Below are positions 8,479 to 16,201 of a DNA stretch of 25,924 nucleotides, one piece after another (position 1 is the first letter of the stretch; each line of letters starts with the position of its first letter). The stretch covers positions 1 through 25,924 of the forward strand of contig QNYP01000033.1 of assembly GCA_003978675.1 (NCBI GenBank), in the 5' to 3' direction. Made by a program: the position numbers and the translations under genes. The notes under the pieces were generated by a model, which searched no databases, was not told the origin of the DNA, and was given only the letters and a program-made list of their open reading frames with translations. The DNA is from Hydrogenothermus sp. Its GTDB lineage: Bacteria; Aquificota; Aquificia; Aquificales; Hydrogenothermaceae.

Positions 8479-11400
8479 CTATATTAAAACCTGATTTCTT
8501 TTTAACTTCCAAAGTTTAACAATAGAATATATAGCTGGTATAACAATAAGTGTTAATATAGCAGAAGAAACAACTCCACCAATCATTGGTGCTGCTATCC
8601 TTTGCATTACTTCGGAACCTACTCCTGTAATATACATTAGCGGAATTAAACCTGCCAAAATTGTAGAAACAGTCATCATTTTTGGTCTGACCCTTAAAAC
8701 AGCCCCTTCATATACTGCTTTGAAAAATGTATCCTTAGTTATTTTTCCATGTTCTTTTAGCTTACTTTTTACAGCATCTTCCAAGTAAATAATCATGACT
8801 ATTGCAGTTTCCGCAGCTACACCTAAAAGTGCTAAAAATCCAACAACTACAGCTATACTCATATTAAAGTTTAAATAATCTAAATACCAAAGACCCCCAA
8901 GTGTAGCAAAAGGCAGTGATAACATTACAATTAATGTGTTTGATAAATCTTTAAATGTTATGTAAACAAGTAAAAATATAATAAGAATAGTTAAAGGAAT
9001 AATAAACTTTAATCTTTCTTTTGCATGTTCTAAATATTGGCTTTGACCTGCCCATTCCATAAAATATCCAGATGGTATATCTAAACCTGCTAAAACTGTT
9101 TTAGCTTTGCTTACATATTCTTCAGGAGTAATATTTGGTTGTGGAGTTATGTATATAAATACAACTTTCATTCCTTTTTCTGATTTTATTACAGAAGGAG
9201 CTTCTTTGTAATAAACCTTTGCAACATCTTTTAATAAGACACCTCTATTTAAAGGAGTTGGAATTATTAGATTTTCTAAGGCTTCAATATTATTCCTGTA
9301 ATCATAAGGAAATCTTATAACCAGAGGATACCTTTCTAACCCTTTATAAATAGTAGAAATTGGCATTCCACCAACAGCAGTTTGAACTACAGTTAAAACA
9401 TCATCAGTAGTAAGTCCGTATCTAGCCAATTTTTTCTTATCTATATCTATGTATAGGTAATAACCTTGAGCAACCCTATCAGCAAAAACAGATAAACTTT
9501 CTGGCATTTTTGATAAAGCTTTTTCAATCTTTGTTGCAATTTCTTGTAATTTTTCTAAATCATCACCATAAAGTTTTATACCAAGAGGTGTTCTAATTCC
9601 TGTTAAAAGCATATCAATTCTTCCTCTAATTGGGTAAGTCCAGCTATTTGTAAGTCCAGGTAGTTTAAGTTTATCTTCCATTTCTTGCATTAACTTTTCA
9701 TATGTCATTCCTTCTCGCCAGTATTCTTTAGGCTTAAATGTGATTATCGTTTCTATCATAGATAGTGGAGCAGGATCTGTCGCGGTTTCTGCTCTACCAG
9801 CTTTTCCAAATACCGTGTCAACTTCAGGAAAAGACGCTATTATTTTATCTGTTATCTGAGTAATCCTTTTTGCTTCATCTGCAGAAATTCCAAATGGAGT
9901 AACTGGCATATACATAAATGTTTGCTCATTGAGCATAGGCATAAATTCCCAAGATAACTTTTTGTAAAGAGGATATACCATATAAAGAGCTACCAATGTG
10001 AAAATCAAAACTAAATATCTAGCCTTTAAAGTTAGCTTAATAATTGGAGAATATAATTTTATTAATAACCAGTTTATAGGATTTTTGTTTTCAGGAAAAA
10101 TTCTACCTCTTATTAGCCATACCATAAGAATTGGAACTAAAGTTATAGCTAATACTGAAGCAGCAAGCATTGTAAACGTTTTTGTATAAGCAAGAGGCTT
10201 AAATAATAGTCCTTCTTGTCCTGTTAATGCAAAAACTGGTAAAAATGAAACAACAATAATTACAAGTGCAAAGAATATTGGCTTTCCTACCTGTTTTGAT
10301 GCAGTTAAAATTGCTTTTATTCTATCTTCATTGGTTATTTCGCCTTTTTCTCTTTTTAGCTTTTCTAAATGTTTATGGGCATTTTCAACCATTACTATGG
10401 CACCATCTACCATAGCACCAATGGCAATAGCAATTCCACCTAATGACATAATATTAGATGTAATGTTAAACATTTTCATAAATAAAAATCCAATTAAAAC
10501 AGCTAAGGGAAGTGTGAGAATTATTACTAATGAACTTCTAAAATGAAGTAAAAATAGTCCAACAACAATAATAACAATTAAACTTTCTTCAAATAATGCC
10601 CTTTTTAATGTGGCAATAGCTTTTTCAATAAGTTCTGAGCGGTCGTAAGTTGTAATAATTTTTATATCTTCAGGTAGAGCTTCTTTTATAGAGTTTAGTT
10701 TTTCCTTTACTGCCTGAATAACTTTATAGGCATTTTCACCAAATCTCATTATAACAATTCCACCAACTACTTCACCTATGCCATTTAGGTCTACTAACCC
10801 TCTTCTTGGCATAGGGACAAGTTCAACTGATGCTATGTCTTTTATTCTTATTGGAATACCATTTTTATCTGTTTTGATTGTTATGTTTTTAATATCTTCA
10901 AGGTTTTGTATATATCCCTTTGCCTGAATAATGTATTCAAAGCCATTGAATTCTATAATTCTTCCGCCTGTATCGTTGTTGTTTTGTCTTAGAGCTTTTA
11001 GTATTTCTTTAATTGATATGTCATAAATTCTTAATTTTTGAGGGTCTACGGTAATTTGATAACCTTTAACAAAACCACCTATTGAAGCAACTTCAGAAAC
11101 TCCATCAACAGAAAGTAAAGAGTATCTTAGATACCAGTCTTGCAAGGTTCGCAGTTGCCATAAATTCCTTTTTTCAGAAAAAATTGCATACTCAAATACC
11201 CAACCAACTCCTGTAGCATCTGGTCCCAATGTAATTTCTGCAGTTTTCGGCAACTTATCTTTTATTTGAGATAAATACTCTAAAACTCTACTTCTTGCCC
11301 AGTATATATTTGTTCCCTCTTTAAAAATTACATAAACAGCAGAAGTTTCAAAAGATGAAACACCTCTAACAGTTTCAATATTAGGAACAGATAAAAGGGT

Positions 11401-11613
11401 GCTAACAATAGGATATGTAATCTGGTCTTCAATAACTTGTGGAGATTGTCCCGGCCATTTAGTCCAGACAATTACTTGTGGGGGAGAAAGGTCAGGAATA
11501 GCATCTAAAGGAGTTTTCTTTAAAGCCCAAAGAGAAACCCCAAAAACCATAAAAACTATAGATAAAACAATAAGTTTATTCTTTACTGACCATTCTATTA
11601 TTTTTTCTATCAT
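8479..11613 (-). CDS. cusA: CusA-like Cu/Ag efflux RND transporter
   Basis: Inner-membrane proton-driven pump of the heavy-metal RND family, 1044 residues, about 12 TM helices in two repeats with two large periplasmic loops. The family start (IEWSVKNKLIVL, then TPLDAIPDLSPPQVIV) is present. The proton-relay helix reads GAMVDGAIVMVENAHK. The three pore methionines of E. coli CusA (573, 623, 672) match M569 (in FMYMPVTPFG), M619 (APLSMIET) and M668 (GRIDMLLTG), each shifted by four, which points to Cu(I)/Ag(I) rather than Zn/Co/Ni. It lies downstream of cusB on the same strand, but 433 bp apart, with two opposite-strand genes between. The ribosome binding site is weak (GGTAAG next to the ATG). 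Confidence 0.93.
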   Translation of the reverse strand: MIEKIIEWSVKNKLIVLSIVFMVFGVSLWALKKTPLDAIPDLSPPQVIVWTKWPGQSPQVIEDQITYPIVSTLLSVPNIETVRGVSSFETSAVYVIFKEGTNIYWARSRVLEYLSQIKDKLPKTAEITLGPDATGVGWVFEYAIFSEKRNLWQLRTLQDWYLRYSLLSVDGVSEVASIGGFVKGYQITVDPQKLRIYDISIKEILKALRQNNNDTGGRIIEFNGFEYIIQAKGYIQNLEDIKNITIKTDKNGIPIRIKDIASVELVPMPRRGLVDLNGIGEVVGGIVIMRFGENAYKVIQAVKEKLNSIKEALPEDIKIITTYDRSELIEKAIATLKRALFEESLIVIIVVGLFLLHFRSSLVIILTLPLAVLIGFLFMKMFNITSNIMSLGGIAIAIGAMVDGAIVMVENAHKHLEKLKREKGEITNEDRIKAILTASKQVGKPIFFALVIIVVSFLPVFALTGQEGLLFKPLAYTKTFTMLAASVLAITLVPILMVWLIRGRIFPENKNPINWLLIKLYSPIIKLTLKARYLVLIFTLVALYMVYPLYKKLSWEFMPMLNEQTFMYMPVTPFGISADEAKRITQITDKIIASFPEVDTVFGKAGRAETATDPAPLSMIETIITFKPKEYWREGMTYEKLMQEMEDKLKLPGLTNSWTYPIRGRIDMLLTGIRTPLGIKLYGDDLEKLQEIATKIEKALSKMPESLSVFADRVAQGYYLYIDIDKKKLARYGLTTDDVLTVVQTAVGGMPISTIYKGLERYPLVIRFPYDYRNNIEALENLIIPTPLNRGVLLKDVAKVYYKEAPSVIKSEKGMKVVFIYITPQPNITPEEYVSKAKTVLAGLDIPSGYFMEWAGQSQYLEHAKERLKFIIPLTILIIFLLVYITFKDLSNTLIVMLSLPFATLGGLWYLDYLNFNMSIAVVVGFLALLGVAAETAIVMIIYLEDAVKSKLKEHGKITKDTFFKAVYEGAVLRVRPKMMTVSTILAGLIPLMYITGVGSEVMQRIAAPMIGGVVSSAILTLIVIPAIYSIVKLWKLKRNQVLI

Positions 11614-11626
11614 CTTACCAATCCGT

Positions 11627-11632
11627 TATAAA
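11627..11632 (+). promoter_or_regulatory. Candidate -10 for a leaderless small-gene transcript
   Basis: TATAAA ends 8 nt before the ATG at 11641, so a start about 7 nt downstream would give an mRNA with almost no leader, in line with the absence of a ribosome binding site there. The overlapping TTATAA (11626-11631) is symmetric and could also serve cusA on the other strand. No good -35 is seen. Confidence 0.35.
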
Positions 11633-11640
11633 ATATTTTC

Positions 11641-11880
11641 ATGGATAAAAGAGAGGAAAAATTAAGAGAGCTTAAAGAAATACGAAGAGCAATAGGTATT
11701 GTATTTTTAGCAATTTTAACTTTTTTAGGGAATGTTTTATCCAAATATTTAGAACAACCAGATAAAACTATATATGTACAGGTTATGGTTTTTATTTTCA
11801 TCTTACTTATATTTTTATTTATCTTACTACTTGTATTATCTTTAGCAATTTGGAGGAATTTAAAAAATGGAGATGGATAA
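11641..11880 (+). CDS. Small two-TM membrane protein (79 aa) inside the efflux locus
   Basis: Unrecognised. A charged N-terminal stretch (KREEKLRELKEIRR) is followed by two hydrophobic segments, about residues 18-34 and 46-70, and a short polar end. Codon use looks like that of the flanking genes, and a charged helix leading into TM segments is unlikely by chance. No Shine-Dalgarno sequence precedes the ATG. It lies between cusA and cusB on the opposite strand, with its start 27 bp from the cusA start. Its stop overlaps the next small gene by 14 bp, so the two form a mini-operon. The antisense frame at 11610-12032 has an odd composition and looks like a shadow. Confidence 0.65.
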   Translation: MDKREEKLRELKEIRRAIGIVFLAILTFLGNVLSKYLEQPDKTIYVQVMVFIFILLIFLFILLLVLSLAIWRNLKNGDG

Positions 11881-11995
11881 AACAGTAGAGTTGGTTTTAT
11901 ACGGTCTTGTTGCAATGTTTGCATTTGGAGCAATATTTTTTTCTGTTTATGCTTGGTCTTTAGCAATACCTGAAAAAAAAGATAAGAAAAGTTAA
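11867..11995 (+). CDS. Small single-TM protein (42 aa)
   Basis: This frame starts at ATG 11867, overlaps the previous gene by 14 bp and ends at TAA 11993-11995. It has a short acidic N-terminus, one hydrophobic helix (about residues 8-33, including LYGLVAMFAFGAIFFSV) and a Lys-rich tail (PEKKDKKS). GGAGG at 11851-11855 lies 11 nt before the ATG. Size and topology resemble small oxidase-assembly or transporter-accessory peptides (CcoS-like in layout only), but there is no diagnostic motif. Coupled to the 79-aa gene by overlap, it may be a partner in the same membrane complex. Confidence 0.6.
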   Translation: MEMDKTVELVLYGLVAMFAFGAIFFSVYAWSLAIPEKKDKKS

Positions 11996-11998
11996 ACA

Positions 11999-12023
11999 TT
12001 GATTTTATTAACAGAGAAATCAA
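11999..12023. other. 7-bp hairpin after the small-gene pair
   Basis: TTGATTT and AAATCAA pair across an 11-nt loop between the small-gene stop (11995) and the cusB stop (12047). There is no T-run, so termination is uncertain. It could slow read-through in either direction. Confidence 0.25.
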
Positions 12024-12046
12024 AACATTCATAATCTTTTACCCCT

Positions 12047-13234
12047 TTAGTGATGGTGATGAATCATAGGTTTTACGGCATTTTTATACTTTCCACGCAG
12101 TTGAGCATCAGCATCTAGTAAAAATAGTGCAGAATTAGCAACAATCATTCCTTCATGAAGACCTTTTAATATTTCATAATATCCATCTACATATCTTCCA
12201 AGTTTTATAAATACAGGTTCAAAGACTCCCTTTTCTTTTTGCCAGAATACAACCTGTTTTTTTCCAGTGTTTATTACCGCAGTATCAGGAAGGGCTAAAA
12301 CTTTGCCAAGAGGTATTTTTATATTCACCTTTGCATACATTCCTGGTAAATATTTGTAATCTTTGTTATCTATGACAATACGAACATCTCTAGTTCTGTT
12401 TTTATAATCCATCATTGGATATATGTAGTCAATTTTTCCTTTTATAGTTTTTTCAGGATAACTGTCAAATATAAGCTTAACAGTTTGCCCTTCTTTTACA
12501 AAAGGAATATCCGCCTCGTAAATTTTTGCTAAAACCCATAGTTTTTCGTGTTTGGCTATTCTAAAAAGAGGTTTTCCTGCTTCAACTTTTGAACCTAGAT
12601 AAACAAATTTTTCCATTATCCAACCATCATAAGGGGAATACAAAGTCATAGTTTTTAAAACTTTTCTTGTTTTTTTAAGCTTTTCTATCTGCTCAGGAGT
12701 AATATCCCAGTATAAAAGCCTTTTATATGCTGCTTCGTAAAACTTTTGAGCAGATGATTTTAAAACACTGTCCTTTGAATCTTGAATACTTTTCAGGTAA
12801 TCATAAGCCCTTAAAAATTCTTCCTGAGCAGAAACAAGTTTTGGACTGTAAATTTTTACTAAAGGCTGTCCTTTTTTTACATATTCCCCTGTAAAGTCTG
12901 CATAAATTTCTTCTACATACCCATCAATTTTAAATGTAATATCTTTTATATCTGTTTCAGGATGGACTACATCTGCATAAGTTTCTATTGTTTTGACTAA
13001 ATTAATTTTTCTAACAATAGTAGTATCTATATTAAAAAGCTGTTCCACTGTTAAAATACCAACTGGTTTATCTGTTGTCTTAACTGGAAGTTTTGCACTT
13101 TCTACTGTTTTATCTTCTTTATATATTAAGCCTAAAAAATCTATCTTGTCATAAACCCTAAACACAAAACCAGCAACCAGTCCTACAGTAGCAGAAACTA
13201 ATGCAACCACTATAATAAATAGTTTGTTTTTCAT
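12047..13234 (-). CDS. cusB: CusB-like periplasmic adaptor with a C-terminal His tail
   Basis: Membrane-fusion protein linking the RND pump to the outer-membrane channel. The 395 residues start with one TM or signal anchor (about 4-27). Then come a barrel-sandwich (lipoyl-like) region (GYVEEIYADFTGEYVKKGQ), a helical hairpin (about 135-195), the returning half (LYSPYDGWIMEKFVYLGSKV), a beta-barrel (KLWVLAKIYEADIPFVKEGQ) and the membrane-proximal domain. The N-terminal methionine cluster that binds Cu(I)/Ag(I) in E. coli CusB is missing: there is no Met after residue 1 until about residue 195. Instead the protein ends in MIHHHH, a natural tetra-His tail. It overlaps the TolC gene by 4 bp (ATGA), so the two are translationally coupled. 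Confidence 0.9.
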   Translation of the reverse strand: MKNKLFIIVVALVSATVGLVAGFVFRVYDKIDFLGLIYKEDKTVESAKLPVKTTDKPVGILTVEQLFNIDTTIVRKINLVKTIETYADVVHPETDIKDITFKIDGYVEEIYADFTGEYVKKGQPLVKIYSPKLVSAQEEFLRAYDYLKSIQDSKDSVLKSSAQKFYEAAYKRLLYWDITPEQIEKLKKTRKVLKTMTLYSPYDGWIMEKFVYLGSKVEAGKPLFRIAKHEKLWVLAKIYEADIPFVKEGQTVKLIFDSYPEKTIKGKIDYIYPMMDYKNRTRDVRIVIDNKDYKYLPGMYAKVNIKIPLGKVLALPDTAVINTGKKQVVFWQKEKGVFEPVFIKLGRYVDGYYEILKGLHEGMIVANSALFLLDADAQLRGKYKNAVKPMIHHHH

Positions 13235-14448
13235 TTTATAACTCCAGCTAATTTTTCTATGGTTTTATATGCAATGTGGAAATTTACTGTTTCATCAATT
13301 AGTTTTAGTTTTACTGTTAGTATTTGCTTTAAAGCCTTTAAAACATCAAATATATTTTTTTCTCCAACCTGATACTCAGAAACAATACTTTCATAAACCT
13401 TTTCTGTTTGAGGTTTTAACAACTGGCTAAAAATCTTGTAGCTTTCATAAGCAGTTTTAGCTTTAAAGAAATTTTCTTCTAACTTTGATTTTAGTAAATA
13501 ATATTTATCTTTGTATAATTTTATTCTTTCAAGTTTTAGATTTGTTTCTTCTAAAACCTTTTTATCCTGCCTTTTCTTTGCCCAAATTGGAATGTTAAAA
13601 CTTATCCCAAAAGAAATATAGTCTCTAAAAGGGTCTCTATAAGAGTAAGAGCCAAATACTGTAAAATCAGGCTTATAACTAAGCTTTGCAAGTTTTACTT
13701 TTTTCTTTGCCTCTTCTATAGATATTTTTACAGACATAAGTTCTGGATTATTATTTTTCATTGTTTCAATAAATGCGTTTAATCCTGAAATTTCTTTTGG
13801 TTTTGGTAGTGAAAGATTTAAGGTGTCAAGATTTAAATTAGCATAATATTTTAAATTAGCTTTTATTTGCTTTAATCTTCCCTTTAAAAATACTTCTTTT
13901 TGTAAAAGCTCAGAATAAAAAACATTTGCATTAAAAACCTCTGCCTGAGATACCCTGCCCACGCTGTATAAGGTATTTGAAAATCCTATTAACTGTCTTG
14001 CTATTTCTTTATATTCGTTTATTACTTTTAGCTTTTCTTTTATTTGCCAGTATAGATATATATTTTTATAAATTTGATAAATAATTTCCTGTTTTTCTGC
14101 TTCTAATTCATAATAGGTTTTATCGTAAATAGTTTTAATAACAGAAGATCTAAGTTTTAATTTAGGTAAATATGGAATTTTTTGAGAAATACCTAAGTTT
14201 ATAGTTTGCATTAGCTCTAAATCTCTGGCAAAAGGTTTATAAAAAATTTGAATATCATTAACAGAAAAGTTAATTACAGGGTCTGGTAGAGAAGTTTCAA
14301 AGGTTTCTCTTGCTTTTAAAGCTTTTAACTTTTCTTCTATTGCTTTTAATTTTGGATGATTTTTATATACATTATTTATAATTTTTGATAGATTTTCTGC
14401 ATATGTTAAGTTTGTAATTAATAATAAAGATAAAAAGATTTTTTTCAT
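13231..14448 (-). CDS. TolC-family outer-membrane efflux protein (CusC-like)
   Basis: Outer-membrane channel of the tripartite pump. The 405 residues begin with a clear signal peptide (MKKIFLSLLLITNLTYA, likely cut before ENLSK). After it come the two long helical repeats of the OEP fold, including IVSEYQVGEKNIFDVL, a typical second-repeat motif. There is no lipobox, so unlike E. coli CusC it is probably not lipidated. The ATG follows directly on the stop of the M56 gene, with GGAG inside that gene's end. Its position upstream of cusB and cusA fits the Cus-type order. Confidence 0.9.
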   Translation of the reverse strand: MKKIFLSLLLITNLTYAENLSKIINNVYKNHPKLKAIEEKLKALKARETFETSLPDPVINFSVNDIQIFYKPFARDLELMQTINLGISQKIPYLPKLKLRSSVIKTIYDKTYYELEAEKQEIIYQIYKNIYLYWQIKEKLKVINEYKEIARQLIGFSNTLYSVGRVSQAEVFNANVFYSELLQKEVFLKGRLKQIKANLKYYANLNLDTLNLSLPKPKEISGLNAFIETMKNNNPELMSVKISIEEAKKKVKLAKLSYKPDFTVFGSYSYRDPFRDYISFGISFNIPIWAKKRQDKKVLEETNLKLERIKLYKDKYYLLKSKLEENFFKAKTAYESYKIFSQLLKPQTEKVYESIVSEYQVGEKNIFDVLKALKQILTVKLKLIDETVNFHIAYKTIEKLAGVIK

Positions 14449-15231
14449 TTACATAGCTCCACAAAGGCAGGTTTTATAGTAAATTAAAAGAAAAAGGATA
14501 GATATAAGGAAAATGTAAATAAGCCAAATGTATTTAGGAATTTTCACATCTTCTTCTTCTAATAAAAGTTTTAGTCTTTCTTGAGTAAAGTTATTCATAA
14601 GAGGATAAGAGCTATTTAATGAAACAACATTTAAAAGAGTATCTGCTAATGCTTTTTTACCAACAATTTTAGTAGCAAATCTATCTGCATTTTCTTCAGA
14701 TGCTAATACAAAAATCTTAAAAATTTTTTCTTTTAGGAAATTTGGAAAAAGGGAAAGCAAAATATCTGCAAAAAACAATTTGAAGCTATCTAAGGAATTT
14801 AAATGGCCTTTTTCATGTAAGAATACAGTCTTTCTTTCTTTTTTGTTTAACTTTTTAAAAATTTTATTAGATAAAACTATTTTATTTAAAAAATTAAATG
14901 CAACTATAGAAGGATAGTCTATTACGATTACATTTTTAAATTGCTTGATTTTTAAGAGAAATATACTTCGCTTTATTTCAAATAATTTTTTTAAACTGAA
15001 TATAAAAGTAAATATTGCCTTTGTAATGTAAAATCCCATTACTAAAAATAAGAACATATAGAAAAATATATTGATATGTTCAATTAAAAACCACTTTAAC
15101 TGCATAACTTTATAGCAATTTTGTAAGTCTGCTATCCAAAATTTTAGATTTGAGACTAATTTAAAAAATAGATAAAAATATAGAAAAGAAACCAAAAGCA
15201 AAAAGCTAAAAATCAGGTTATTTTTCTTCAT
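14449..15231 (-). CDS. BlaR1/MecR1-like M56 membrane metalloprotease
   Basis: Polytopic membrane zinc protease of family M56, 260 residues. TM segments lie near residues 7-24, 48-70, perhaps 71-81, and 210-232. The catalytic HEKGH (H139, E140, H143) and the third ligand in EENADRFA (E179) are intact. No penicillin-binding sensor domain is attached: the protein ends 27 or so residues after the last TM begins, with a short KTCLCGAM tail carrying a CxC. It overlaps the BlaI-type repressor gene by 14 bp, the usual pairing in which the protease cleaves the repressor to release transcription. Here the target is a metal efflux operon, so the signal is probably metal or envelope stress rather than a beta-lactam. 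Confidence 0.85.
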   Translation of the reverse strand: MKKNNLIFSFLLLVSFLYFYLFFKLVSNLKFWIADLQNCYKVMQLKWFLIEHINIFFYMFLFLVMGFYITKAIFTFIFSLKKLFEIKRSIFLLKIKQFKNVIVIDYPSIVAFNFLNKIVLSNKIFKKLNKKERKTVFLHEKGHLNSLDSFKLFFADILLSLFPNFLKEKIFKIFVLASEENADRFATKIVGKKALADTLLNVVSLNSSYPLMNNFTQERLKLLLEEEDVKIPKYIWLIYIFLISILFLLIYYKTCLCGAM

Positions 15232-15646
15232 TTTTCATTTTTTCTTCTATAAGTTTTTTTAGTTTTTCAATTTCTTCAGGAGATAATTCTTCTATAACCC
15301 CTTCAAATGCAGGTATAGCCAAAGAAGGATTATTCTTGACCATGTCAGAAACAACCTTTTTGGCTATTGCTTTTTCAAATTCCTCTTTTGTCATTAATGG
15401 ATAGTATCTATAACCCTTTCCTTCTTTTTCCCTTGTCAAAATTCCTTTTTTGTATAGTCTGTCTAAAATAGTCATTATGGTAGTATGGGCAAATTTATCT
15501 TTGCCTAAAAACTCCCGTGTTTCACTAACTGTAGCATTTCCTAATTTCCATACAGCTTCCATTACTTTTTCTTCTAAATCTCCAAATGGACTTGGTTTGT
15601 TTTGCTTGAACTTTAAAGCTTTAAAAGCTTTTTTAAAGAACTCCAT
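15218..15646 (-). CDS. BlaI/MecI/CopY-family transcriptional repressor
   Basis: Winged-helix DNA-binding repressor, 142 residues. The N-terminal HTH begins at LEEKVMEAVWKLGNATVSE, and the recognition helix is around HTTIMTILDRLYKKGIL, followed by the wing (REKEGKGYRYYP). The C-terminal helical part should dimerise and carry the protease site in the BlaR1-type mechanism. The CxCxxxxCxC copper site of CopY is absent, so the protein is unlikely to sense copper directly. It has a strong ribosome binding site (GGAGGAG) and lies 11 bp after the lipoprotein gene. Likely target: the promoter at 16098-16126, possibly including the palindrome there. Confidence 0.88.
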   Translation of the reverse strand: MEFFKKAFKALKFKQNKPSPFGDLEEKVMEAVWKLGNATVSETREFLGKDKFAHTTIMTILDRLYKKGILTREKEGKGYRYYPLMTKEEFEKAIAKKVVSDMVKNNPSLAIPAFEGVIEELSPEEIEKLKKLIEEKMKNEEK

Positions 15647-15657
15647 TAACTCCTCCT

Positions 15658-16059
15658 TCAGAGATTGAAGCCAAATTTAAATATAGCAACTTTCCCATCT
15701 TTTTCTGCTTTTATTGTAATCTGCCAAGTTCCAGCCATAGAAAGATTAACTTTAGATTCATAATAACTTCCTTTATCTTCTACTGGATAGTCAAAACTCA
15801 TTTCAGGCATTCCCGGCATTGGAGGCATATAACCATTTACACTAACATTTGCTCCAGTTAAAAGTTTTCCATCGGGAGAGTAGATTTTTATTTTCCAGAT
15901 ATTTATTCCCACATGTGGAGGCTGTTCAGAAGTTATCACTGCCTTATATCCACCACTTTCTAATTGTTTTTTGAATGCTTCTTTTTTTTCACAAGAAGTA
16001 AAAATTCCTAAAAGTAAAAATGCCAAAAGAAATGTGTAAAATGAAATTAGTTTTTTCAT
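15658..16059 (-). CDS. FixH/YtkA-like lipoprotein with Met-rich motif
   Basis: First gene of the efflux operon, 133 residues. It has a lipoprotein-type signal (hydrophobic to LLGIFTSC, lipidated Cys at 23), then a small beta-sandwich of the YtkA/FixH type (SPDGKLLTGANVSV, GTWQITIKAEKDG). The loop YMPPMPGMPEM carries Met at 78, 81, 84 and 87, with H49 elsewhere, an arrangement suited to Cu(I)/Ag(I). No CusF is present, so this may do the periplasmic metal-chaperone job and pass metal to the adaptor; that is inference. AAGGAGA lies 8 nt before the ATG. Downstream genes are tightly spaced up to cusB. Confidence 0.75.
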   Translation of the reverse strand: MKKLISFYTFLLAFLLLGIFTSCEKKEAFKKQLESGGYKAVITSEQPPHVGINIWKIKIYSPDGKLLTGANVSVNGYMPPMPGMPEMSFDYPVEDKGSYYESKVNLSMAGTWQITIKAEKDGKVAIFKFGFNL

Positions 16060-16097
16060 TAGATAATCTCCTTTAAATTTATTTTTTTTACAATTAA

Positions 16098-16126
16098 AAT
16101 TTAAGATATCTTACTACTATTGTCAA
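16098..16126 (-). promoter_or_regulatory. Promoter of the lipoprotein-BlaI-M56-TolC-CusB operon
   Basis: On the - strand a perfect -35 TTGACA (16121-16126) is followed after 17 bp by TAAATT (16098-16103, four of six matches to TATAAT). Transcription would start near 16090, giving a leader of about 30 nt before the ATG at 16059. Confidence 0.65.
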
Positions 16127-16135
16127 TAGTAATAA
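16111..16135. promoter_or_regulatory. Operator palindrome 1, over the efflux promoter -35
   Basis: A 25-bp palindrome centred on 16123 with a single mismatched pair. The inner 17 bp are a perfect 8-1-8 palindrome containing ACTATTG-T-CAATAGT, the 7-1-7 format of Fur/PerR boxes. It covers the -35 of the efflux operon, so a bound protein should repress it. BlaI is the other possible ligand. TTACTA and TAGTAA are shared with palindrome 2. Confidence 0.7.
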
Positions 16136-16164
16136 AATTGGAAAACTTATTATGAGGTAAGTTA

Positions 16165-16192
16165 TTGAAAAAACTAAACTAATATATATAAT
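16165..16192 (+). promoter_or_regulatory. Promoter of the perR operon
   Basis: TTGAAA (16165-16170, five of six to TTGACA), a 16-bp spacer and a perfect TATAAT (16187-16192). The predicted start is near 16199, about 46 nt before the perR ATG. Confidence 0.7.
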
Positions 16193-16201
16193 TAATAATG
16201 C

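Noticed and set aside
11610..12032. 140-codon - strand frame across the cusA-cusB gap
   Set aside because: Its composition is unlike a real protein (Ser/Lys/Ile/Thr-rich, low-complexity) and it mirrors two + strand frames with proper TM segments, natural codon use and coupled overlap.
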